Source of the DNA: Rubrobacter xylanophilus
Lineage (GTDB): Bacteria; Actinomycetota; Rubrobacteria; Rubrobacterales; Rubrobacteraceae
Reading direction: 5' to 3'
DNA length: 64,000 nucleotides
Assembly (NCBI RefSeq): GCF_007164525.1
Contig: NZ_AP019791.1
Span: 917,501 to 981,500, forward strand
Made by a program: the position numbers and the translations under genes. Under the pieces are notes generated by a model. The model saw only the letters and a list, made by a program, of their open reading frames with translations. It did no database searches and was not told the DNA's origin. Shown here one piece after another: positions 1 to 8,512 of the stretch. Positions within the stretch are counted from its first letter, which is position 1. Each line of letters begins with the position of its first letter.

Positions 1-1057
1 GGGTGTCTTCGGGAAGGAGCACTTCATAAGGAGGGAGGCCGACTACATCCCCAAAGGGGCCGGGTGGATCCGGGAGCGGGTCGAAGGGTTCGAACCGGAG
101 CACAACCGGGTGATCACGGAGAGCGGCCGGAAGGTCGGCTACGACTTCCTGGTGGTTTGCCCGGGCCATCAGCTGGACTACGGCAGAATAGAGGGGCTCG
201 ACGGTAGCCTGGGGCGCGACGGGCTCCACAGCAACTACACGGCGGAGGGCGCCGAGAAGACCTGGGAGGGGATACGCGGCTTCCGGGGCGGCACCGCGCT
301 GTTCACGGAGCCCGCGGGTCAGATAAAGTGCGGCGGGGCACCGCAGAAGATCTGCTACATGGCCGACTCCCACTGGAGGCGTTCCGGGGTGAGAGACCGG
401 GTGCGTCAGGTCTTCGCGAGCGGCAAGCCGGCCCTCTTCTCCTCGCCGTATTACCGCGAAGCCCTCGAGAAGGTCATGGAGCGCAAGGGGATAGAGACCC
501 TCTTCAACCACGACCTCGTAGCCGTGGACCCCGAGAAAAAGGAGGCGACCTTCCGGGTCAAAGAGGAAAACGGAACCAGAGAGGTCAGGATGTCCTACGA
601 CTTCCTGCACCTCTGCCCGCCCCAGAGCGCCCCGGATTTCATCAAACAGAGCCCGCTGGCGAACGAGGCCGGCTACGTGGAGGTAGACAGGCACACCCTC
701 CAGCACGCGCGCTACCCGAACGTCTTCGCCCTCGGCGACGCGAGCAGCCTACCCACCTCCAAGACCGGGGCCGCCATCAGGAAGCAGGCCCCCGTGCTCG
801 TGTACAACCTGGTGCGGACCATGGAGGGTGTGGACCTCAAGGTGGATTCCCTTGACTACCACGGCTACACCTCCTGCCCGCTGGTCACCGACTACGGGAA
901 GATGATGCTCGCGGAGTTCGACTACACGCTCAAGCCCCGGCCCACCTTCCCGCCCTGGGACCACGACTCCCGGAAGGAGACCTACGCCAACTGGCTCCTG
1001 AAGACCCGGGTGCTGCCGGCCATGTACTGGGACGGCATGCTCAAGGGGATCGCCTGA
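1..1057 (+). CDS. sqr: Type II sulfide:quinone oxidoreductase, 5' end cut by window
   Basis: The reading frame is open from base 2, so the true start lies outside the window; 351 residues are visible. SQR is a membrane-associated FAD enzyme that oxidises sulfide and passes electrons to quinone. Two cysteines sit in contexts typical of type II (mitochondrial-like) enzymes: IKCGGAPQK (Cys codon 329-331) and SCPLVTDYGK (Cys codon 875-877). A C-terminal FAD-contact motif, NVFALGDASSLPTSKTG, precedes the second one. The N-terminal FAD-binding GxGxxG is missing because of the cut. The last 17 bases overlap the convergent neighbouring oxidoreductase. The adjacent persulfide dioxygenase and YeeE genes fit sulfide oxidation. 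The family call is strong; quinone as acceptor is inferred from the family. Confidence 0.9.
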   Translation, partial: GVFGKEHFIRREADYIPKGAGWIRERVEGFEPEHNRVITESGRKVGYDFLVVCPGHQLDYGRIEGLDGSLGRDGLHSNYTAEGAEKTWEGIRGFRGGTALFTEPAGQIKCGGAPQKICYMADSHWRRSGVRDRVRQVFASGKPALFSSPYYREALEKVMERKGIETLFNHDLVAVDPEKKEATFRVKEENGTREVRMSYDFLHLCPPQSAPDFIKQSPLANEAGYVEVDRHTLQHARYPNVFALGDASSLPTSKTGAAIRKQAPVLVYNLVRTMEGVDLKVDSLDYHGYTSCPLVTDYGKMMLAEFDYTLKPRPTFPPWDHDSRKETYANWLLKTRVLPAMYWDGMLKGIA

Positions 1058-2180
1058 GGCGCTCGGAGGTGGCCTCCTCGCGCAGGGCGCGCCAGCCGTG
1101 AAAGGCCTCTTCGAAACCGGCCGCGAGCGCCGTGGAGGGGCCCTCCACGTCGACCCGTGCCCGGCCCTGAGGCGGAAGACCTTCCGGATAGCGCAGCGAG
1201 ATGCGGCTGTAGCGCCCTCCGCCGTGCCCGAGGTAACACTCCGGCGCGGGGAGGTGTGTCGCGGCCTCCTCCAGCAATCCGAGCCTCCGCAGGACGTCCT
1301 CGGCGGCGGTGACTCCGGCCGCCGCGGCGGCGTCCGCGGCTCGGGGCAGGCCGGTGGCCGCCGCGTCCCCGACGACGTAGAGCCCCTCCTCGGCAGTCCC
1401 GAACCGGGACGAGACCTCCACCAGCGGCCCCTCCCCGGGAAGCTCCGCGAGAACGCGGGACCTCCCGTGCGGCGGCACCACCAGCGCGAGGTCGAAGCCG
1501 AGGGAGTCGCCGTCCCGGGAACGCAGGTCGCCGCCGGCGAGGGAGTCGAGCTCCGACCGGAAGCCGGTCAAAAGCTCCACCCCCTCCGCGGCGCACGAGC
1601 GGCGCAGGAAACCCGAGACTTCCTCTCCCAGGGCCTCGAGCGGCTCCTCCTCGGGGGTGGTGAGAAAGACGCGGACGTCGCGCTCCAGCGCGCGGTAGAG
1701 GCCGGCGAGCTGCATGGCGAGACCGTAAGGAGCCGGCGGACACCGGTAGGGCAGCGAGGATACGACCACCGCGACGACGCCCTCCCGCAGCTCCCGGACG
1801 GCGCGGGAGGCACGTCCGGCCCCGTCGGGATCCCAGAAGGCGAAGACACCCGGGGCCTCTGGCACCGCACCGACGTCCAGGGCGAGGCCCGGAGAAGCGA
1901 TGACCGCGTCGGCCCGCACGGTAGTGCCATCCTCGAGACGCACGCCCTTCCCGGAGACCTCCCGAACACCCGCGGGCACGACCTCCATCCCCTCCAGCGA
2001 GAGGCGGGCGCTCCACCTCTCCGCCGGCGTCTCTCCGAGCAGGGTGGGGATGGTCCCCGGAAGGTAGCGCGCCTCGCCCCGGCGCTCGACGAGCACCACC
2101 CGGGCGTGACCCCGCAGCCGCCGGGCCGCGGCCACGCCTCCCGGGCCGGCCCCCACGACGGCGACGCTAGCCATCGCCAT
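1041..2180 (-). CDS. FAD-dependent pyridine nucleotide-disulfide oxidoreductase, SQR/flavocytochrome c sulfide dehydrogenase-like
   Basis: 379 residues. The N-terminus holds a Rossmann FAD motif (VAVVGAGPGGVAAARRL, near residue 6) and the C-terminal half a second FAD-contact motif (GLYVVGDAAATGLPRA). The segment LPYRCPPAPYG near residue 145 resembles the conserved motif of SQR and FCSD-like NAD/FAD oxidoreductases. It lacks the two-cysteine pattern of the neighbouring type II SQR, so it belongs to another subgroup. Start ATG 2180, with ATG 2174 also possible. It overlaps the stop of the upstream YeeE-like gene by 14 bases, which indicates cotranscription with the transporter pair. Likely role: sulfide or polysulfide oxidation; substrate and acceptor cannot be read from the sequence. 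Confidence 0.75.
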   Translation of the reverse strand: MAMASVAVVGAGPGGVAAARRLRGHARVVLVERRGEARYLPGTIPTLLGETPAERWSARLSLEGMEVVPAGVREVSGKGVRLEDGTTVRADAVIASPGLALDVGAVPEAPGVFAFWDPDGAGRASRAVRELREGVVAVVVSSLPYRCPPAPYGLAMQLAGLYRALERDVRVFLTTPEEEPLEALGEEVSGFLRRSCAAEGVELLTGFRSELDSLAGGDLRSRDGDSLGFDLALVVPPHGRSRVLAELPGEGPLVEVSSRFGTAEEGLYVVGDAAATGLPRAADAAAAAGVTAAEDVLRRLGLLEEAATHLPAPECYLGHGGGRYSRISLRYPEGLPPQGRARVDVEGPSTALAAGFEEAFHGWRALREEATSERLRRSP

Positions 2181-2631
2181 GACCCTGCCCCCGTATAGCG
2201 GCCGGGCTTCCGGCGAGCCCCTCCCGCTCGAAGACGAGCGAGTGCAGAGCCATCCCGGCGAACATGGCGAGAACGAAGGCGATCACGGCACCCTTGCCGC
2301 TGACGAGCGCGGCCACGGCCGGCCCGGGACAGAAACCCCCGAGCCCCCACCCGACGCCGAAGACGGCGGACCCCACTACCAGACGCGCGTCCACCTTCCT
2401 CTTCGTGGGCAGGTCGAAGCGCGGGGCGAGCACCGGGCGCTCCCGGCGCAGCACGAGCTGGAAGGCGGGGAGGGCGACGAGCAGCGCCCCGCCCATGACG
2501 AAGGCGAGGGTGGGGTCCCAGTTCCCGGCGAGATCCAGAAAACCCAGCACCTTCTCGGGGTTGATCATGCCCGAGACGGCAAGCCCCGCACCAAAGAGAA
2601 CCCCACAGAAGAGAGCGGCGATCCTGAACAT
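2167..2631 (-). CDS. YeeE/YedE-family (DUF6691) membrane protein, second half of a split sulfur transporter
   Basis: 154 residues, starting at ATG 2631 behind a G-rich ribosome site. An upstream open frame to 2763 exists but lies over the neighbouring gene and looks non-coding. About four hydrophobic helices. Marker segments are LAVSGMINPEKVLGFLD near the start and GWGLGGFCPGPAVAAL near residue 110. The cysteine in GFCPGP matches the Cys that YeeE/YedE thiosulfate transporters use to relay sulfur. With the next upstream gene it forms two half-size proteins that together equal one YeeE. The same pair (called PmpA/PmpB in some bacteria) often sits beside persulfide dioxygenase-rhodanese fusions, as here. 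Thiosulfate or another reduced sulfur species is the likely substrate. Confidence 0.85.
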   Translation of the reverse strand: MFRIAALFCGVLFGAGLAVSGMINPEKVLGFLDLAGNWDPTLAFVMGGALLVALPAFQLVLRRERPVLAPRFDLPTKRKVDARLVVGSAVFGVGWGLGGFCPGPAVAALVSGKGAVIAFVLAMFAGMALHSLVFEREGLAGSPAAIRGQGHGDG

Positions 2632-2642
2632 CGTGATCCCCC

Positions 2643-3062
2643 CTACAGTACGTGGCGGACGATGAAGACCGTGGCGAAAGCGGTCCCCATGAACACGGCC
2701 GTCGCGACGACGGAGCGCACCGAGAGCCGCGCCAGACCACACACACCGTGCCCGCTGGTGCACCCCGAACCGAGCCGGGCTCCGAAGCCCACCAGAAGCC
2801 CCGCAACGACCATCACCGGTACGGACGCCGGAACCTCGACGGGAACCCCGCCTGCGAGAACCCCATACCCCAGAGCTCCTATCAACAGTCCGAGAGCGAA
2901 GGCCGCCTGCCAGCCCCCAACCCCTCCCCTGAAGCCTCCCAGAACCCCCGCGACGATGCCGCTGATCCCGGCGATCCTCCCGTTCAAGAGCAGCAGGAGC
3001 GCAACGGCAACCCCTATGAGAAGACCGCCCACAAGCCCACTCACCGGCGTGAAACCTTCCAT
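2643..3062 (-). CDS. YeeE/YedE-family membrane protein, first half of a split sulfur transporter
   Basis: 139 residues, mostly hydrophobic, with about four membrane helices. The signature GARLGSGCTSGHGVCGLARLS (cut here to its key residues: Cys of GSGC and Cys of GVCGL, near residues 100-110) is the classic Sulf_transp/YeeE motif that binds and relays sulfur species. Start ATG 3062 has a good ribosome site (GAGGAGG) eight bases upstream. The stop lies 11 bases before the partner half-transporter. It is first in a three-gene minus-strand unit ending with the FAD oxidoreductase. Divergent from the persulfide dioxygenase gene across an AT-rich palindrome. Confidence 0.87.
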   Translation of the reverse strand: MEGFTPVSGLVGGLLIGVAVALLLLLNGRIAGISGIVAGVLGGFRGGVGGWQAAFALGLLIGALGYGVLAGGVPVEVPASVPVMVVAGLLVGFGARLGSGCTSGHGVCGLARLSVRSVVATAVFMGTAFATVFIVRHVL

Positions 3063-3266
3063 CGTCCGTCCTCCTCGATGTCCTCTGTCATGCTATGTAG
3101 TGTATTGTTATACAGCAATCTTACGTGTTCAAGCGCCCGGGCGTGCCCCGCTATGGAGATGTTTTCAGAAACCCGCCGGGCCCGGCGTCGGCAGGCTTGA
3201 TTTCTACTGAATAATAATATAGTGTTTTAGAAAGCTTGAGTGTACGGTGAGAAGAGGAGGCAGCAA
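3063..3266. promoter_or_regulatory. Divergent control region with AT-rich palindrome between sulfur genes
   Basis: This 204-base gap is markedly more AT-rich than its surroundings. A palindrome TGTAT-TGTT-ATACA lies at 3101-3114, flanked by a TGCT/AGCA dyad. On the minus strand it sits between a -35-like TTGCTG and a -10-like TAGCAT, 17 bases apart, in front of the YeeE gene. On the plus strand TTGATT (3197-3202) and TATAGT (3218-3223) form a weaker candidate for the dioxygenase gene. ArsR-family persulfide sensors such as BigR/SqrR bind AT-rich dyads in comparable clusters, but no such regulator is encoded in view, so the regulator is inference. Confidence 0.5.
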
Positions 3267-4661
3267 GTGTTACTCGAGCGGGTGTATGACGAGGATCTGG
3301 CCCAGGCCAGCTACTTCATCGGTTGTCAGGCCACGGGGGAGGCCGTGGTGGTGGATCCGCGACGGGACGTGCGGGTATATCTGGAGATGGCCCGCAGGAA
3401 CGGCATGCGCATTGCCGCTGTCACCGAGACGCACATCCACGCGGACTACCTTTCGGGGTCCCGGGAGCTCGCCGCGGCAAGCGGAGCGAGGCTCTACCTC
3501 TCGGACGCGGGGGAGGAGCCCTGGAAGTACGGCTTCGAGGGCGAGAGGCTGCGCGACGGCGACGAGATAAAGGTGGGCAACGTCTCAGTACAGGCTGTAC
3601 ACACGCCGGGGCATACGCCGGAGCACCTCTCCTTTCTCATCACCGACGGGGCGGCCTCCGACGAGCCGGGGTACATCCTCACCGGAGACTTCGTGTTCGT
3701 GGGGGATCTGGGTCGTCCGGACCTGCTGGAGGAGGCCGCGGGCATGGCCGGCACGCGCGAGGAAGGCGCACGGCGGATGTTTTGGAGCCTCCGGGAGAGG
3801 TTTCTCGCCCTTCCGGACTACGTGCAGGTCTATCCCGGGCACGGCTCCGGGAGCGCCTGCGGCCGGGCGCTCGGGGCCGTTCCGAGCAGCACCGTCGGCT
3901 ACGAGCGGCGCTTCGCGTGGTGGAGCAGGTACGTCGGGTCGGGGGACGAGGAGGGCTTCGTCGAGGCTCTGCTCGAGGGTCAGCCCGACGCCCCGGCTTA
4001 CTTCGGCCGGATGAAGCGGCAGAACAGGGAGGGCCCCGCCCTGCTGGGCGAGCTGCCCGAGCTCAGGCGCTACGAGAGTGAGGAGCTTGCGCGTCTGCTC
4101 CGGGACGGCGAGGCGCTACTCATAGACACCCGCAGCCTCGACGAGTACTACCGGGGGGCGATACCCGGCGCGATCGTCATCCCGGGCGGGGAGCATCTCG
4201 CCACCTCGGCGGCGTGGGTCATAGACCCCGAGGAAGATCAAAGGGACATAGTGCTCCTCGCGCGCGACGCGGAGGATGCCGGGCGGATGCGCGACCACCT
4301 CGTCCGGGTCGGCATAGACAACGTCCGGGGGTACGTCACCGACACCGAGGGGCTGCCCAAGCACCCCGTAGAGCTCGTCCGGCCCGAGGAGCTCGCGGCG
4401 GGAAACGGCAACTTCGTGCTCGACGTACGGGCGAAGGGCGAGTACCGGGCCGGTCACATCCCGGGTGCCAGGCAGCTGCACGTCGGACGCGTGCGGTGGC
4501 ACCTGGAAGAGCTGCCGGAGGACCGCCCGATAGTCGTCCACTGCCAGAGCGGCCGGCGCGCGGCGATCGCGGCGAGCGCGCTGCGGCTCGAGGGCCTCGG
4601 GAGGGTGCTGGAGCTGGAGGGCAGCTACGAGGGGTGGACCAGGGCGCACAGGAAGGCGTAG
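3267..4661 (+). CDS. Persulfide dioxygenase-rhodanese fusion (Blh/CstB type)
   Basis: 464 residues. Start GTG 3267 is chosen because GAGGAGG ends six bases upstream; an in-frame GTG at 3240 lacks such a site. An N-terminal metallo-beta-lactamase fold of the ETHE1 type carries THIHADYLSG, HTPGHTPEH, LTGDFVFVGDLGRPD and YPGHGSG, giving the 2-His-1-Asp mononuclear iron site of persulfide dioxygenases. Two rhodanese-like domains follow. The first (DTRSLDEYYRGAIPGA) has no cysteine at the active-loop position, so it is probably structural. The second has the catalytic loop VVHCQSGRRAA. Function by family: oxidation of glutathione or other low-molecular-weight persulfide to sulfite, with sulfur transfer by the rhodanese. 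It completes the SQR pathway encoded next to it. Confidence 0.9.
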   Translation: MLLERVYDEDLAQASYFIGCQATGEAVVVDPRRDVRVYLEMARRNGMRIAAVTETHIHADYLSGSRELAAASGARLYLSDAGEEPWKYGFEGERLRDGDEIKVGNVSVQAVHTPGHTPEHLSFLITDGAASDEPGYILTGDFVFVGDLGRPDLLEEAAGMAGTREEGARRMFWSLRERFLALPDYVQVYPGHGSGSACGRALGAVPSSTVGYERRFAWWSRYVGSGDEEGFVEALLEGQPDAPAYFGRMKRQNREGPALLGELPELRRYESEELARLLRDGEALLIDTRSLDEYYRGAIPGAIVIPGGEHLATSAAWVIDPEEDQRDIVLLARDAEDAGRMRDHLVRVGIDNVRGYVTDTEGLPKHPVELVRPEELAAGNGNFVLDVRAKGEYRAGHIPGARQLHVGRVRWHLEELPEDRPIVVHCQSGRRAAIAASALRLEGLGRVLELEGSYEGWTRAHRKA

Positions 4662-4673
4662 CAGGGAGATCTA

Positions 4674-5774
4674 CTACCGCCGCGCCGCCTGCGCCCGGCC
4701 TTTCAGGTAGGCGTAGATAAAGCGGTCCAGGTCGCCGTCCAGAACCCGGTCCACGTCCCCGGTCTCCACCCCGGTGCGCAGATCCTTCACCATCCGGTAG
4801 GGGTGCAGGACGTACGACCGGATCTGCGAGCCCCACCCGATCTCCGCCTTCTCCCCGCTCTGGGCGGCGATCTCCCGCTCCCGCTTCTCCCTCTCCAGCT
4901 GCAGGAGGCGCGCCCTGAGGACCTTGAGCGCCGTCTCCCGGTTCTGGTGCTGGCTCCGCTCGTTCTGGCACTGCACCACGATCCCGGTGGGCAGGTGCGT
5001 TATGCGCACCGCCGAGTCCGTCTTGTTCACGTGCTGCCCCCCGGCCCCCGACGCCCGGTAGGTGTCGATCTTCAGGTCCTTCTCCTCTATCTCCACCTCC
5101 ACCGCGTCGTCCACGGCCGGCGCCACGGCGACGGAGGCGAAACTCGTGTGCCGCCGCGAGGAGGCGTCGAACGGGCTGATGCGCACCAGCCGGTGCACGC
5201 CGCGCTCGGCGGAGAGCAGCCCGAAGGCGTAGGGGCCCGAGACCGAGAAGGTGGCGCTCTTGATCCCCGCCTCCTCGCCCTCGGTCCACTCGATGACCTC
5301 CAGCTCGAAGCCGCGCCGCTCGGCCCAGCGCCGGTACATCCGGGCCAGCATCTCAGCCCAGTCCTGAGAATCCACCCCTCCGGCGCCGGAGTTTATCGTC
5401 AGGATCGCATCACCCTCGTCGTACTCCCCGGTGAACAAGCGGGCGATCTCCTGCTCCTCGATTCGCTCCTCGATCCCCTCGATCTCCCGCTCGACCTCCG
5501 AGAGCAGCTCCCGGTCCTCCTCGGCGAGCTCCAGGAGTTCGCCCGAGTCCTCCAGCCGGCCCCGCAGCTCCTCCAGGAGCCTCAGCCGGTCTTCCGTGCG
5601 GGAGAACTCGGCGGCTATCCCCTTGGCCCGCTCCGGATCGTCCCAGAAGCCGGGGCGGCTCATCTCCTCCGAGAGCCTCGCCGCCCGCTCACGCAGCCGC
5701 CCAACGTCGAAGAACGCCTCCAGCTCGTCGAGGCGTCGGGTCAGGTCCGAGATCTTCTCCCTCAGCTCCGGCAC
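4674..5774 (-). CDS. prfB: Peptide chain release factor 2
   Basis: 366 residues, starting at GTG 5774, six bases after the secA stop. Class I release factor that reads UGA and UAA. The peptidyl-hydrolysis motif GGQ appears in SGAGGQHVNKTD, and the stop-codon tripeptide SPF appears in LVRISPFDASSRRHTSF, which separates RF2 from RF1. The N-terminal domain aligns with E. coli RF2 from LDELEAFF onward without any in-frame stop, so the programmed +1 frameshift that autoregulates many prfB genes is absent. Cotranscribed with secA. The RF1 gene lies elsewhere in the window. Confidence 0.96.
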   Translation of the reverse strand: MPELREKISDLTRRLDELEAFFDVGRLRERAARLSEEMSRPGFWDDPERAKGIAAEFSRTEDRLRLLEELRGRLEDSGELLELAEEDRELLSEVEREIEGIEERIEEQEIARLFTGEYDEGDAILTINSGAGGVDSQDWAEMLARMYRRWAERRGFELEVIEWTEGEEAGIKSATFSVSGPYAFGLLSAERGVHRLVRISPFDASSRRHTSFASVAVAPAVDDAVEVEIEEKDLKIDTYRASGAGGQHVNKTDSAVRITHLPTGIVVQCQNERSQHQNRETALKVLRARLLQLEREKREREIAAQSGEKAEIGWGSQIRSYVLHPYRMVKDLRTGVETGDVDRVLDGDLDRFIYAYLKGRAQAARR

Positions 5775-5780
5775 CGCTCG

Positions 5781-8486
5781 CTACTGGGACTGCGAGGTGG
5801 GCAGCGGCGGCGCCCCCACCCGGCCGTGGCACTTCTTGAACTTCTTGCCGGAACCGCACGGGCAGGGCGCGTTCGGTCCGATCTTCTTCTCGCTCTTCCG
5901 GGGGCTCTTCGGCCGCTGGTTCGGCTCCTCCCCCCCGCCGCTGTAGGAGAGCCGCTCCAGGTCCGTCTCCGAGAGCTTGAGGTTCTCGATCCGGTAGATG
6001 TAGGTGACGTAGTCCTCCCGGATGCCCCGCTCCATCTCCACGAAGAGGTCGTAACCCTCGCGCTTGTACTCCACCAGCGGGTCGCGCTGTCCCAGACCCC
6101 GCCAGCCGATCCCCTCGCGCAGGTACTCCATCTCGTAGAGGTGCTCCCTCCAGCGGGAGTCCACCACCGAGAGCAGCGTCCTGCGCTCGGCCTCCTCGAA
6201 GGAGTCGAGCCCGTCGGCCCGGGCAAGCCCCCGCCGCTCCAGCTCGGCGGTCCGCTCCTCCCACTCGGCCCGGCGCTCCTCCAGCCGCTCCCGGGCGTCC
6301 TCCAGGACCATCTCCCTGATCTGATCGCTGGTCACGCTCTCGATGTCCAGCGAGGAGAAATCCACCCGGCAGGGGTAGAAGCGATTCAGCTCCGCCGCGA
6401 GCCCCTCGAGATCCCACTCCTCCGGGTAGACGTCCTCCGAGGCGTAGCGCGAGATCACGTCCGTGAGCACGTCCTCCACGTAGCTCATCGTGTCGACCTT
6501 CTCGCCCATCAGGATCTCGCGCCGGATCGCGTAGATCACCTCGCGCTGCTTGTTGAGCACGTCGTCGTACTCCAGGATGCGCTTGCGCATCTGGAAGTTG
6601 CGGCTCTCCACCTGCTCCTGGGCCCGCCGGACGGAGCTGGAGACCATCCCGGCCTCTATGGCCTCGTCCTCCTCGAGCCCGATGCGCTCCATGAGGCTCT
6701 GCATCCGCTGCCCGCCGAAGAGCCGCAGCAGATCATCCTCGAAGGAGAGGTAGAACCGGCTCTCGCCGGGGTCGCCCTGCCGCCCGGAGCGTCCCCGCAG
6801 CTGGTTGTCTATCCGGCGCGCCTCGTGCCGCTCGGTGCCGAGCACGTACAGCCCCCCGAGGTTGACCACCTCGAGCGACTCCAGCGAGCGCCCCTCCAGC
6901 ATGTCCCGGGTGATCGTGGGGTACTTCTCCATGATCTCGCGGGCCAGCCGCTCGTGCTCCTCGGTCCACTCCTCCCCGCCGCCGGACTCGTCCGAGCCGC
7001 CGAGCTTGATGTCCGTGCCGCGTCCGGCCATGTTGGTGGCGATGGTCACCGCACCCTTCTTGCCGGCCTCGGCGATGATCTCTGCCTCCCGCTCGTGGTG
7101 CTTGGCGTTGAGCACGTTGTGCCTTATCCCCCGCCGCTTGAGCAGCGCCGAGAGGTGCTCGGAGACCTCCACCGAGACGGTGCCCACCAGGACCGGCTGC
7201 CCCTTCCTGTGCCGCTCCACGATGTCGTCGATCACCGCCGCGTACTTGGCCTTCTTGGTCCTGTAGACCAGGTCGTCGCGGTCGACGCGGATCATGGGCC
7301 GGTGCGTCGGGATGGAGACGACCTCCATCTTGTAGGTGTGCATGAACTCGTCGGCCTCGGTGGCCGCCGTGCCCGTCATCCCCGCGAGCTTCTCGTACTG
7401 CCGGAAGTAGTTCTGGATGGTGATGGTGGCGACGGTCTGGTTCTCCTCCTTTATCTCCACCCCCTCCTTGGCCTCGATGGCCTGGTGGAGCCCCTCCGAG
7501 TAGCGCCGCCCCTCGAGCACCCGCCCCGTGAACTCGTCCACGATGAACACCTGCCCGTCGCGCACGATGTACTCCCGGTCCCTGCGGAAGAGGGTGTGGG
7601 CCCGCAGAGCCTGGATGAGGTGGTTGACCAGGTTGGTGTTCACCCCGTCGTAGAGGTTGGGGATGCCGAGCGCCTTCTCCACCTTGGCCACCCCCTGCTC
7701 GGTCGGGGCGACCTGGCGCTTCTTCTCGTCCACCTCGTAGTCCTCGCCCTCCCTGAGGCGCGGCACGATCGACGCGAAGCGGTAGTAGAGATCGGCCGCG
7801 CTCTCCGGCAGCCCGCTTATGATGAGCGGGGTCCGGGCCTCGTCGATGAGGATGGAGTCCACCTCGTCCACGATGGCGTAGTTGAGCTCCCGCTGTACGA
7901 GCTGGTCCGGCGAGGTGGCGATGTTGTCCCTGAGGTAGTCGAAGCCGAACTGGGCGTTGGTCCCGTAGGTGATGTCCGCCGCGTAGGCCTCCTTGCGCTC
8001 CTCGAAGCCCATGCTCTCCTGGATGACCCCCACCTCGAGCCCCAGGAACTCGTAGATCGGGCCCATCCACTCGGCGTCGCGGCGGGCCAGGTAGTCGTTG
8101 ACGGTGACCACGTGCACCCCCCGCCCGGTGAGGGCGTTGAGGTAGACGGGCATGGTGGCCACCAAGGTCTTCCCCTCCCCGGTCTTCATCTCGGCGATCT
8201 TCCCCTGGTGCAGCACCACGCCGCCCATCACCTGCACGTCGAAGGGCCTGAGCCCGAGCGTCCTCCGGGCCGCCTCCCGCACCACCGCGAAGGCCTCCGG
8301 AAGCAGCTCATCGAGCGTCTCGCCCTTCTGCAGCCGCTCCCTGAACTCCTCGGTCCTGGCACGCAGGGCCTCGTCCGGAAGCTCCCGGACCTCCGGCTCG
8401 TGGGCGGAGACCTCCTCCACCGTCCGCTGGAGGGCCTTGAGCTTCCGACCCTCGCCCATGCGCAATATCTTCGTCAGAAGGTTCAA
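5781..8486 (-). CDS. secA: Protein translocase ATPase SecA
   Basis: 901 residues. Motor ATPase that drives unfolded preproteins through SecYEG. Walker A is KTGEGKT at residues 101-107; the Walker B/DEAD-like segment [17 protein letters not shown] follows near residue 205. The IRA/helicase domains include [13 protein letters not shown] and [12 protein letters not shown]. The C-terminus keeps the zinc-binding SEC-C motif, [13 protein letters not shown], that contacts SecB or ribosomes. Start TTG 8486 gives the canonical N-terminus LLTKIL; the nearest ribosome site, GAGG, is about 12 bases upstream. It sits between hpf and prfB, with a 26-base gap to hpf. Confidence 0.97.
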   Translation of the reverse strand: MNLLTKILRMGEGRKLKALQRTVEEVSAHEPEVRELPDEALRARTEEFRERLQKGETLDELLPEAFAVVREAARRTLGLRPFDVQVMGGVVLHQGKIAEMKTGEGKTLVATMPVYLNALTGRGVHVVTVNDYLARRDAEWMGPIYEFLGLEVGVIQESMGFEERKEAYAADITYGTNAQFGFDYLRDNIATSPDQLVQRELNYAIVDEVDSILIDEARTPLIISGLPESAADLYYRFASIVPRLREGEDYEVDEKKRQVAPTEQGVAKVEKALGIPNLYDGVNTNLVNHLIQALRAHTLFRRDREYIVRDGQVFIVDEFTGRVLEGRRYSEGLHQAIEAKEGVEIKEENQTVATITIQNYFRQYEKLAGMTGTAATEADEFMHTYKMEVVSIPTHRPMIRVDRDDLVYRTKKAKYAAVIDDIVERHRKGQPVLVGTVSVEVSEHLSALLKRRGIRHNVLNAKHHEREAEIIAEAGKKGAVTIATNMAGRGTDIKLGGSDESGGGEEWTEEHERLAREIMEKYPTITRDMLEGRSLESLEVVNLGGLYVLGTERHEARRIDNQLRGRSGRQGDPGESRFYLSFEDDLLRLFGGQRMQSLMERIGLEEDEAIEAGMVSSSVRRAQEQVESRNFQMRKRILEYDDVLNKQREVIYAIRREILMGEKVDTMSYVEDVLTDVISRYASEDVYPEEWDLEGLAAELNRFYPCRVDFSSLDIESVTSDQIREMVLEDARERLEERRAEWEERTAELERRGLARADGLDSFEEAERRTLLSVVDSRWREHLYEMEYLREGIGWRGLGQRDPLVEYKREGYDLFVEMERGIREDYVTYIYRIENLKLSETDLERLSYSGGGEEPNQRPKSPRKSEKKIGPNAPCPCGSGKKFKKCHGRVGAPPLPTSQSQ

Positions 8487-8512
8487 AGCTCGGGATTACC
8501 TCGTAACCTAGC

